Assembly (NCBI GenBank): GCA_030037185.1
Contig: JASHRR010001376.1
Span: forward strand, 1 to 5,547
DNA from: Xanthobacteraceae bacterium
GTDB taxonomy: Bacteria; Pseudomonadota; Alphaproteobacteria; Rhizobiales; Xanthobacteraceae
Reading direction: 5' to 3'
DNA length: 5,547 bases
In this document: positions 1-4,650 of the stretch, in pieces
Layout: every line of letters starts with the position of its first letter
Position numbering within the stretch: the stretch's first letter is position 1
Translations under genes and position numbers: made by a program
Notes under the pieces: generated by a model
What the model saw: the letters and a program-made list of their open reading frames with translations, nothing else
The model's database searches: none
Told to the model about the DNA's origin: nothing

Positions 1-59
1 CATCTCATCGGCCAGAATCGGGCGGACCTGTTGGCGATGTGGACGAGTTCCAGAGGTGA
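1..59 (+). pseudogene. Probable C-terminal end of a DUF4160-like protein, frameshifted
   Basis: The window opens inside a reading frame giving HLIGQNRADLLAMW, which resembles the conserved C-terminal helix of DUF4160 proteins (a stretch of the type NRxxLLxxW). After the Trp codon (40-42) the original frame runs on to a stop at 154-156 through unremarkable sequence. The neighbouring frame gives DEFQR and a stop at 57-59, a more natural ending just 5 bases before the next gene's ATG at 65. A one-base deletion near 42 would explain this. DUF4160 genes are commonly followed by DUF2442 genes, as here, which supports the call. Only about 19 residues are visible, so the family assignment is tentative. 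The alternative is that the frame running to 156 is the true end of an unrelated protein. Confidence 0.35.
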
Positions 60-64
60 TTTGG

Positions 65-461
65 ATGAGCGACCAGGTAACAAGAGTCACAATGGTCCGT
101 CCGGCTCGTGGACGCGGTTTGCTTGTCCGCTTTGCGGGCGATCGACGAGATCATAAGCTCGACATGATCGCTCGCAGTGCTCATTTCACACCCCTGATGG
201 ACGATACTGGATCTTTCGCCAAGGTGGCTATCGTGGAAGATGGTCTCGGTCGTGGCTTGGCCAATCCAAACCAAATGGGGTCGGCGGATTGCGGAGGAGC
301 AGGAGCCGATGTCAGGAGCGGACTTCGCCAAATGGCGCGTGCGCCTGGGACTCTCGTTGACCGAGGCGGCCAAGGTCCTTGGGGTAGGTCGCCGGACGAT
401 CGTGGGCTATCTGAAAAAGGATGAATTGCCGCCTGTTGTCGGTTGTCCTGGTTACCGGTAA
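65..461 (+). pseudogene. DUF2442 + helix-turn-helix protein, frameshifted and truncated
   Basis: The start ATG at 65 follows a strong ribosome binding site, GAGGTGA (53-59). The first frame gives MSDQVTRVTMVRPARGRGLL..., a DUF2442-like beta-rich domain, up to about EDGLG. The protein then continues in the next frame as VAWPIQTKWG...AEEQEPMSGADFAKWRVRLG, followed by an HTH with the recognition segment LSLTEAAKVLGVGRRTIVGY. One extra base near 251 would reconcile the two. DUF2442 proteins often carry such a C-terminal XRE-like HTH and pair with DUF4160, a pairing sometimes likened to a toxin-antitoxin module. The HTH is cut short: after DELPPVV the usual alanine-rich helix is missing and the frame ends at 459-461 inside a palindrome, suggesting that foreign DNA joins here (about 441-450). 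An internal ATG at 309, after GGAG-rich sequence, could still yield a 50-residue HTH fragment. Confidence 0.6.
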
Positions 462-462
462 C
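450..462. promoter_or_regulatory. Palindrome GTTACCGGTAAC, site 1
   Basis: A perfect 12-bp palindrome (core 451-462, preceded by G). It lies at the broken 3' end of the HTH gene and just beyond the stop of the minus-strand regulator-like gene. The same core recurs upstream of that gene and its duplicate, so it looks like an operator or an element-end sequence rather than chance. A protein that binds it is not identified. Confidence 0.5.
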
Positions 463-485
463 TATGCTGACGCCAGTTGTGACAG

Positions 486-724
486 CTATTCCTCGCCGTA
501 ATACCGCTTCAGGGCCTTGCCTGACAGCTGTGCCGTCACCCGGCGCTCGGCGCTTGCGGCCAGGTCGCCGATCAGCGCAGGCGCGCTGCAATTCCTGTGA
601 TGCGCCAGGCGGAGGAGTTTCGCCTTGGTGGTCGCTTCAAGGATGAAATGCCCCGGGTCTTCGTGCCGTTTTCGAGGTGGCGTTCGCGATACTTGGCTTG
701 CTTCTCGGCGTTGGTTAAGGCCAT
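486..724 (-). pseudogene. Small regulator-like protein (MALTNAEKQ family), single frameshift
   Basis: Read from ATG at 724-722, the frame gives MALTNAEKQAKYRERHLENG, a start shared by small plasmid- and ICE-borne proteins of about 80 residues that are usually annotated as hypothetical or putative regulators. A GGAGA ribosome binding site lies 8 bases upstream. After about 24 codons the homologous sequence moves to another frame (HFILEATTKAKLLRLAHHRN... ending SGKALKRYYGEE, stop 488-486), consistent with one base lost in the CCCGGGG stretch near 650. Restoring it gives exactly 80 codons, the expected length. Two conserved features are visible: the basic N-terminal helix KQAKYRERH and the C-terminal AERRVTAQLSGKALKRYY. 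The palindrome GGTTACCGGTAACC sits about 30 bases upstream, which would suit autoregulation. Function is not established. The frameshift could be a sequencing error. Confidence 0.55.
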
Positions 725-887
725 GGATGCTGTCTCCGGTGCGTTGCAATCGGTTACCGGTAACCTAAAGTGCAGGTCGCGACAAGCCTAGGGTGTCGGC
801 GTGATAGCCCGCGGCAACCTCCCCAAAAGAAAGACAACTCTTGCGGCGGCGCGTAGGCGTCCTCGCACATCGGGCGCCGAGCACCGG
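683..887. repeat. Duplicated regulatory region, copy A
   Basis: This segment holds the first 14 codons of the MALTNAEKQ gene, its ribosome binding site, the palindrome and about 120 bp beyond. It is repeated at 1022-1241 with roughly 90% identity by eye. The two copies keep a constant offset of 339 bases up to the palindrome; copy B then carries 13 extra bases (a second palindrome copy). Beyond the palindrome neither copy contains a gene that I recognise. Confidence 0.85.
752..765. promoter_or_regulatory. Palindrome GGTTACCGGTAACC, site 2
   Basis: A perfect 14-bp palindrome about 30 bases upstream of the start of the minus-strand MALTNAEKQ gene, between it and its presumed promoter. Position and symmetry suit an operator for a dimeric repressor, possibly the gene's own product; this is inference. 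Confidence 0.6.
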
Positions 888-900
888 CGCGCTGCAATCA

Positions 901-912
901 GTTACCGGTAAC
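901..912. promoter_or_regulatory. Palindrome GTTACCGGTAAC, site 3
   Basis: A perfect 12-bp core in the same local context as sites 2 and 4 (GCAAT-C on the left, CCTAAGTG on the right), forming a third, partial copy of the operator unit between the two larger repeats. No start codon of the MALTNAEKQ type is attached to it. Confidence 0.55.
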
Positions 913-928
913 CTAAGTGCAGGGCGCA

Positions 929-955
929 AGCTGACCAGGCCCTGTTGGGGGTGTC
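929..955. repeat. Dispersed short repeat, copy 1
   Basis: This stretch contains CTGACCAGGC, then CTGTTGGGGG and GTGTC. It matches 3941-3972 with one mismatch plus a longer G run there. The second copy overlaps the stop codon of the fseA-like gene about 3 kb away. The shared sequence is too long to be chance at that level of identity; its origin is unknown. Confidence 0.7.
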
Positions 956-988
956 TGATTTTATTGCCTGACGCGCGTCGGTGCGGCG

Positions 989-1063
989 CTATATATTGAT
1001 TTGCCACAGCCGCGCAGGGCCTTCGCGATACCTGGCTTGCTTGTCGGCGTTGGTTAAGGCCAT
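989..1063 (-). pseudogene. Duplicated 5' fragment of the MALTNAEKQ gene
   Basis: From ATG at 1063 the frame gives MALTNADKQARYRE, the first 14 residues of the gene at 486-724 with two changes. It then leaves homology and stops at 989 after 24 codons. The upstream ribosome binding site and palindrome are preserved, so the fragment may still be transcribed, but it lacks the rest of the protein. It arises from the copy B duplication. Confidence 0.6.
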
Positions 1064-1241
1064 GGATGCTGTCCCCGGTGCATTGCAATCGGTTACCGGT
1101 AACCGCTACCGGTAACCTAAGTGTAGGTTGCAAGCAAGCCCTAAGGTGTCGGCGTGATAGCCCGCGGCAACCTCCCCCAAGAGAAAGACAACTCTTGCGA
1201 CGACGCATAGGCGTCCTCGCACGTCGGGCATCGAGCACCGG
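1022..1241. repeat. Duplicated regulatory region, copy B
   Basis: Second copy of the segment at 683-887. It carries the 5' fragment of the MALTNAEKQ gene, a doubled palindrome and the same downstream 120 bp. Scattered substitutions, among them several single-base changes around 1190-1235, show that the duplication is not brand new. Confidence 0.85.
1091..1117. promoter_or_regulatory. Double palindrome GGTTACCGGTAACC, site 4 plus imperfect copy
   Basis: A perfect 14-bp palindrome (1091-1104) is followed directly by GCTACCGGTAACC (1105-1117), which differs from the core at one base. The pair has a 13-bp period, close to one helical turn, as in tandem operators bound cooperatively. It lies upstream of the 5' gene fragment at 1063. 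Confidence 0.6.
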
Positions 1242-1827
1242 CTGCAGGCGCTTTAGGATTTTCCCTCGTGAAGGACGCAAATTGTTCGGAAAGCCGAGAT
1301 CATCCGGTATGGAATCATCGGCCTCATCGTCGGTCGGGTGATGTCCGGCCCCCTCGGCCGTCAAGCTTGCGGTGAACGCGCTGTTCGCGGGGCGACGCAA
1401 TGGAGCCCGCCGATATCCTCGATCCGAACAGCGTTGGAGGCTGCATTTTTCGACTGGACACGGCTCGGGAATGCGAGGAGCCTCTGTGTGCGCGAGGTTT
1501 GCGATTTCTCGCTCTGCGACGCCGGCTCTTGCGTGGTCCCTCGGACGCATGACTTTTTCCTGCAGGCCGTCTGGCACGCGACGACTCGGTCTCATCGATG
1601 CGCGATCTGGCCACAGCACGGCTGCGCCTCGATCGCCTTGCCGCAATGGCGGCGCTGCGACTTTCTTCCCCTGGGCTGCGCCCATTCCTCGCGGAGACAA
1701 GAAAGTCGCTGCGCCCCATCCAGCGCTGCGTTGCGGCCCTGACGGGTGCGTCGTCGATCGCCTGCGGCCTCTTGATCGACATCGAGACCGCGGTGGTCGC
1801 GGGCTCGGACAGCCAGGGAGAAATAAC
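1242..1827. other. Stretch without a recognisable gene
   Basis: Open frames exist on both strands, which is normal in GC-rich DNA, but none has a recognisable domain, a good start site, or agreement with the flanking genes. The longest minus-strand frame continues straight through the DUF736 gene and is its shadow. The plus-strand frame starting at 1372 stays open into DUF736 without a stop, but its translation is rich in Arg, Ser and Ala and looks non-coding. The only structured element that I see is the inverted repeat at 1651-1715. Confidence 0.6.
1651..1715. repeat. Long inverted repeat, possible stem-loop
   Basis: The left arm 1651-1667 (GGCGCTGCGACTTTCTT) and right arm 1699-1715 are reverse complements at 16 of 17 positions, with a 31-base loop. 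There is no T tract, so it is not a simple intrinsic terminator. It could be a structured RNA, a remnant of a small mobile element or a protein-binding site. It lies 113 bases before the DUF736 start. Confidence 0.6.
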
Positions 1828-2154
1828 ATGGCTACCATCGGGACCTTCGAGCGCATTGGCGACAGCGAGTACCTGGGCGATATCTTCGCCCTCAGCCTGC
1901 GTGCCAAGAACGTCCGCATCGTTTCCGTGAGCCGGACCAACGAAAACGCGCCGAGCCATCGCATCTACATCGACCAAGTGGAGGTCGGTGCGGGTTGGTC
2001 GAAGCGCTCGCCCGAGGGCCGCGACTACCTCTCGGTCAAGCTCGACGACCCGAGCTTCAACGCGCCGATCTACGCCAACCTCGTCCACGCCGAAGGCGCC
2101 GAGACTTGCACCCTCATCTGGTCCCGTCCCAATCGCCGCCAGGGCGACGGATGA
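1828..2154 (+). CDS. DUF736 family protein
   Basis: A 108-residue protein of the DUF736 family, full length for that family. The N-terminal MATIGTF and the signature GRDYLSVKLDDPSF (residues 64-77), followed by APIYANLV and LIWSR near the end, are diagnostic. A GGGAGA ribosome binding site lies 6 bases before the ATG. DUF736 genes are abundant on alphaproteobacterial conjugative plasmids and ICEs, usually close to transfer and regulatory genes. Their biochemical role is not known. No signal peptide or membrane segment is present, so it is expected to be cytoplasmic. It is followed at once by a strong terminator, so it appears to be transcribed separately from the genes to its right. Confidence 0.93.
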   Translation: MATIGTFERIGDSEYLGDIFALSLRAKNVRIVSVSRTNENAPSHRIYIDQVEVGAGWSKRSPEGRDYLSVKLDDPSFNAPIYANLVHAEGAETCTLIWSRPNRRQGDG

Positions 2155-2169
2155 GCGCCAGCGACACCG

Positions 2170-2198
2170 CCCGCCCGGAGCGATCCGGGCGGGTTTTT
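2170..2198 (+). terminator. Intrinsic terminator after DUF736
   Basis: A perfect 10-bp stem (CCCGCCCGGA with TCCGGGCGGG) closes a GCGA tetraloop and is followed directly by TTTTT (2194-2198). It starts 16 bases after the DUF736 stop codon. This is a canonical Rho-independent terminator. Confidence 0.9.
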
Positions 2199-2319
2199 CC
2201 TCACCGGCCCAGTGTTACCTGGACAACATCAGCATGAATTATCCAAGGCAAGTGCAGAAGCGGTTGCATTTGTGCGCCTGTGCTGTAAATCGCTCTTCGT
2301 CTATCTGAGAAGCCCCAAT

Positions 2320-2589
2320 ATGACAAAGCGTGATCCCGTGGTCGCCGATGTAGCGCCGTCCGCCGATACGCTTACCCCTTACGACAAAGACCACCTGGTC
2401 ACATACCTGCGGCTTCTCGATGCCAACACCCAGGGTGCAGATTGGACAGAGGCGGCGCGGATCGTCCTGGGCATTGATCCCGACCACGAACCCCAACGGG
2501 CGCGAGCCGTCTGGGAAAGCCACTTGGAGCGCGCCAAATGGATGACGACCCACGGCTACAGGGACCTCCTTCGTCGGATGAGCCGTTAG
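2320..2589 (+). CDS. Small stand-alone DUF2285 protein, QseM-like
   Basis: An 89-residue protein that consists almost entirely of one DUF2285 domain (about residues 17-86): LTPYDKDHLVTYLRLLDA, then GADWTEAARIVLGIDP, then WESHLERAKWMTTHGYRDLLR. DUF2285 is described as a helix-turn-helix variant used both in the activator FseA and in the small antiactivator QseM, which binds FseA and TraR in the Mesorhizobium symbiosis island. A single-domain DUF2285 protein just upstream of an fseA-like gene is therefore a good QseM-like candidate; that role is inferred. I chose ATG 2320 because it begins at the domain's usual N-terminal extension and has GAGAAG at 2307-2312; the frame is open further upstream, but without homology. 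No TraR or QseC homologue is visible in the window. Confidence 0.85.
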   Translation: MTKRDPVVADVAPSADTLTPYDKDHLVTYLRLLDANTQGADWTEAARIVLGIDPDHEPQRARAVWESHLERAKWMTTHGYRDLLRRMSR

Positions 2590-2772
2590 CGCAAATCGAC
2601 CTCTAAGGTCCTCTCTCTCTTCCAATTCATCGGCAATTACACTCATTGAAAGGCGCCAAGTGATCAATTCCGGGGTGTTCCGCGCCTGTATCGATCAAGG
2701 CGTCGACACTCAGGCGTCCCCTGATCACCGCGCGATCCATAATTTCAACAAAGCAGCATAATAATAGGCCGA

Positions 2773-2788
2773 TCGGAAAATAATCCGA
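2773..2788. promoter_or_regulatory. Inverted repeat TCGGA-N6-TCCGA upstream of fseA copy 1
   Basis: A dyad of two 5-base arms around AAATAA, ending 20 bases before the ATG at 2809. It is kept exactly in the second copy at 3146-3161 although flanking bases differ. It may be an operator or part of a promoter; the regulator is unknown. It does not resemble a classical TraR box. Confidence 0.4.
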
Positions 2789-2808
2789 CACTTGGGGGGG
2801 TACGACAG

Positions 2809-3115
2809 ATGCCATACGAGCGCGATTGGCGGGATGCCGACGCCTGCGCCTGTCTCTATGATCTTGGCGCCACCGCGTTCGCCTGGGAGTTTCTCAGACG
2901 CAATTGCGCCTACCGGGCCGCCCACCAGGCCATCGCCGGCGCTGGAGATGCAGCCGATGAAATATCCGAACAGGTGGCGCATCAATGGGGGTTGCGATTT
3001 CGCGGCCGATCCCAGCCTCAGCGCCGATCGTGCGTGTGTGGTGTGGCTGCCGCACATTGATCCGACCACGGTGGTTGCCGGGCCAGCCCCGGATGACACT
3101 CGGTCAGCGAAGTGA
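2809..3115 (+). pseudogene. Truncated fseA-like copy (N-terminal half only)
   Basis: The zero frame runs from ATG 2809 to the stop at 3058-3060 (83 residues) and begins MPYERDWRDADAC, the DUF6499-type N-terminus. At TTT-C (2998-3001) a +1 shift would move into a frame giving AADPSLSADRACVVWLPHIDPTT and a stop at 3113-3115, for a total of 101 residues. The homologous full-length gene continues for another 150 residues, including DUF2285, which is absent here because of the 13-base deletion and the boundary of the duplication. The N-terminal changes relative to the intact copy include Y15C, H17Y, A22T, Y39H, A50D, M52I and R55Q. The frame and the slip site remain intact, so a short product could still be made and might compete with FseA; simple debris is equally possible. 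Confidence 0.75.
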
Positions 3116-3145
3116 CGCTGCCACTCTCGCGATAATATGAACGGA

Positions 3146-3161
3146 TCGGAAAATAATCCGA
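3146..3161. promoter_or_regulatory. Inverted repeat TCGGA-N6-TCCGA upstream of fseA copy 2
   Basis: The same dyad as at 2773-2788, with an identical AAATAA spacer, ending 16 bases before the ATG at 3178. The arm spacing is conserved while its distance to the start differs by 4 bases. Confidence 0.4.
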
Positions 3162-3177
3162 CACGGGGGGACGACAG

Positions 3178-3946
3178 ATGCCATACGAGCGCGATTGGCG
3201 GGATGCCGACGCCTGCGCCTATCTGCACGATCTTGGCGCTGCCGCGTTCGCCTGGGAGTTTCTCAGACGCAATTGCGCCTACCGGGCCGCCTACCAGGCC
3301 ATCGCCGGCGCTGGAGATGCCGCCGCCGAAATGTCCGAACGGGTGGCGCACCAATGGGGGTTGCGATTTCGCGGCAGACCCCAGCCTCAGCGCCGATCGT
3401 GCGTGTGTGGTGTGGCTGCCGCACATTGATCCGACCACGGTGGTTGTCGGGCCAGCCCCGGATGAGTTTGTTGAGGCCCGCTCGATCAGCGAACTGACGC
3501 TGCCACTTTCGCGTCTTGGTCAGCATTGGCTCCTCGATCGGGGATGTGATGCGCTGCCGATAGCGCTCATCGGCGGCATGGACACCGCCGCCCGAGTGGC
3601 CGTCGTCATCCCGCTCGACGACAGCTTTCCCGTGCGCGCTGAAGCGGCCGGCCGGCTGTTCAACGCCCTGACGGGCCGCCCCCCCGCTCGGGCGCCGAAC
3701 GCCCTGACCGCGCAGCAGCGCCGCCGGCTCGGATTGATGCTCCGCGGCCTCGACGGCTGGCTTGAACGCTGCTCGTACCGCCAGATCGCCAAAGTTCTGT
3801 TCGGGCCCAACTCCATTCCGGCGGGACGCGGATGGAAGACCCACGAGCTGCGCGGCCGCACCATTCGTCTGTGCAGCCGCGGGCGCGAGCTCATGCACGG
3901 CGCGTACCTCAATCTGGTGCGGCATCCCGGCGAGTTTCGCAGCTGA
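3178..3946 (+). CDS. fseA: FseA-like excision activator, made by +1 ribosomal frameshift
   Basis: Two frames encode one 255-residue protein. Zero frame: ATG 3178 to F64 (TTT 3367-3369), a DUF6499-type domain (MPYERDWRDADA, FAWEFLRRN, ending WGLRF). Without slippage it ends at 3429 as an 83-residue product. After a +1 step at TTT-C, translation resumes at GCG 3371 (AADPSLSADR...) and runs to the stop at 3944-3946, with a DUF2285 domain at about residues 172-254 (LTAQQRRRLGLMLRGLDGW, YRQIAKVLFG, WKTHELRGRTIRL). In Mesorhizobium, FseA is produced by this same UUU-to-UUC slip of tRNA-Phe, activates rdfS transcription and is inhibited by QseM. Here the gene lies 140 bases upstream of an rdfS-like gene, which fits that role. 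A single-base insertion would look the same, but the exact TTT-C position, in two gene copies, argues for programmed frameshifting. Confidence 0.88.
3355..3373 (+). other. Programmed +1 frameshift site (TTT-C)
   Basis: The zero-frame codons are TGG GGG TTG CGA TTT, then CGC. After tRNA-Phe shifts from UUU to the overlapping UUC, the next codon is GCG and the conserved FAADP continuation follows. A G5-G6 run (3356-3360) ends 6 bases before TTT and might act as an internal Shine-Dalgarno-like stimulator, as in RF2; that part is inference. The same sequence occurs at 2986-3004. Confidence 0.8.
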
Positions 3947-3972
3947 CCAGGCTCTGTTGGGGGGGGGGTGTC
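3941..3972. repeat. Dispersed short repeat, copy 2
   Basis: Matches 929-955 apart from one C/T change and a longer G run. It begins with the last codon and stop codon of the fseA-like gene and ends in the untranslated leader of the rdfS-like gene. Confidence 0.7.
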
Positions 3973-4007
3973 GACCTCAGCCCCCCCGCAGATCGTCATC
4001 CCCCCCC
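3959..4007 (+). promoter_or_regulatory. Homopolymer leader G10 / C7 / C8 between fseA and rdfS
   Basis: A run of ten G (3959-3968) is followed by seven C (3981-3987) and eight C (4000-4007). In RNA the G run can pair with either C run, giving two mutually exclusive hairpins with loops of 12 or 31 bases. There is no T tract, so it is not a standard terminator. Length changes in these runs would alter the pairing. A regulatory role in the 140-base gap before rdfS is inference; the runs are also prone to sequencing error. Confidence 0.4.
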
Positions 4008-4086
4008 GCCGCAGGATTACGCCATCGTGGTCAGCACGGGCCGCCAGTGTCGGGCGGCACGCTCTGAGAACCGCGGAGGCTCAATC

Positions 4087-4650
4087 ATGTCTGCCCAGTT
4101 CCCCTTGCCGCTGCCCTTTCTTCGTACAGAGGAAGCCGCACGCTTTGTCGGGGTTTCACGCCGAACGCTTGAAAAGCACCGCATCTATGGCACCGGCCCG
4201 AACTACAGCAAGATCGGCGGCCGCATCATCTACGCGGTCACAGACCTGAGAGAATGGGTTGAACGCGGCGCCAGGCATGCGACGTCCGATCGAGGCGCGA
4301 CCACCATCCTGCCCGCAAAACCGGTCGACAAGGCGGGCCGGAGTCGGCCGGTCGGAGACGGCTCAACCGGCGTCGAACGCGATGCTGCCGGAGAGCCCGC
4401 AAGACTTGACACGCCCGCGGCCGCACGCCTCGTCGGGGTGTCGCCGCGCACGCTTGAAAAGCACCGCATCTATGGCACCGGCCCGAACTACAGCAAGGTC
4501 AGGGGCCGGGTCTTTTATGCGATCGGCGATCTCACAGAGTGGGCCAAACGCGGCGCCAGGCATTCGACGTCCGATCGAGGCAAGACAACCGTCCTGGGCG
4601 CAATACCAGCCAACAGACGTGCAGCCAGGTTGGAGGGTGGTGTGCGATGA
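4087..4650 (+). CDS. rdfS: RdfS-like excisionase with two fused helix-turn-helix domains
   Basis: A 187-residue protein with two copies of the HTH_17/AlpA-like excisionase domain. Repeat 1 covers residues 11-79 (FLRTEEAARFVGVSRRTLEKHR, IYGTGPNYSKIGGRIIYA, DLREW) and repeat 2 covers 106-174 (RLDTPAAARLVGVSPRTLEKHR and so on). They are spaced exactly 95 codons apart, with a linker of about 25 residues. Each keeps the recognition helix, the wing (GGRIIYA / RGRVFYA) and the tail HxTSDRGxTTxL. RdfS of the Mesorhizobium island is a recombination directionality factor that promotes integrase-mediated excision. Proteins of this group upstream of DUF2840 and TraF usually have one domain of about 90-100 residues, so this fusion is unusual. 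I chose ATG 4087 for its strong GGAGG (4075-4079). It overlaps the next gene by ATGA. Excisionase is the best call; an AlpA-type transcription factor is the alternative. Confidence 0.85.
   Translation: MSAQFPLPLPFLRTEEAARFVGVSRRTLEKHRIYGTGPNYSKIGGRIIYAVTDLREWVERGARHATSDRGATTILPAKPVDKAGRSRPVGDGSTGVERDAAGEPARLDTPAAARLVGVSPRTLEKHRIYGTGPNYSKVRGRVFYAIGDLTEWAKRGARHSTSDRGKTTVLGAIPANRRAARLEGGVR
4165..4212. repeat. 48-bp exact intragenic repeat in rdfS, copy 1
   Basis: Encodes TLEKHRIYGTGPNYSK, the recognition helix and following turn. Identical base for base to 4450-4497, while flanking codons in the two domains differ. This points to recent duplication or gene conversion of the DNA-contacting part. 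Confidence 0.95.
4450..4497. repeat. 48-bp exact intragenic repeat in rdfS, copy 2
   Basis: Identical to 4165-4212, offset by 285 bases (95 codons). A second, nearly identical block at the end of each domain (around 4263-4294 and 4548-4579) keeps the same offset, showing that the whole domain was duplicated in frame. Confidence 0.95.

Larger units (their letters stand above)
2771..3131. repeat. Tandem duplication around fseA 5' half, copy 1
   Basis: This is repeated directly at 3144-3513, with the copies almost abutting. The unit covers the upstream inverted repeat, a G-rich ribosome binding region, the N-terminal domain, the frameshift site and the start of the second frame. Identity is about 92% over the N-terminal codons and higher (3 differences in 114 bases) around and after the frameshift site. 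Copy 1 has a net 13-base deletion near its end. Confidence 0.95.
3144..3513. repeat. Tandem duplication around fseA 5' half, copy 2
   Basis: Second unit of the tandem repeat, continuous with the full-length gene. The G run before the ATG is 6 bases here and 7 in copy 1, and the leader is 4 bases shorter. Confidence 0.95.

Noticed and set aside
683..1241. CRISPR-like array
   Set aside because: Repeats are few, irregularly spaced and long, with no uniform spacers and no cas genes; they are duplicated regulatory DNA.
1338..1827. Plus-strand open frames before DUF736
   Set aside because: No domain, no convincing start, and translations rich in Arg, Ser, Cys and Trp. The frame from 1372 is simply open into DUF736.
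765..1964. 399-codon open frame on the minus strand
   Set aside because: It runs through both operator repeats and antisense to the well-supported DUF736 gene, has no recognisable domain, and its composition (Arg, Pro, Ser) is that of a GC-rich shadow frame.
2264..2290. Possible promoter TTGCAT with TGTAAA before the DUF2285 gene
   Set aside because: The spacing is about 14 bases and the -10 is poor; not enough to support a feature.
2598..2610. Small hairpin GACCT-CTA-AGGTC after the DUF2285 gene
   Set aside because: Only 5 bp of stem, followed by a CT-repeat rather than a T tract; too weak to call a terminator.
3178..3946. Reading the fseA region as a plain pseudogene or as two independent genes
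   Set aside because: The junction is exactly the UUU-C slip site known for FseA, it is present in both tandem copies, and both halves are otherwise intact. Sequencing error remains possible but is less likely.
3951..3960. GGCTCTGTTG resembling the terminal repeat of IS6-family insertion sequences
   Set aside because: The match stops after about 10 bases (a G run follows), there is no transposase and no inverted partner nearby.
3263..3999. Long minus-strand frames opposite fseA
   Set aside because: They are antisense shadows of the FseA-like coding sequence, with no family resemblance or start signals.
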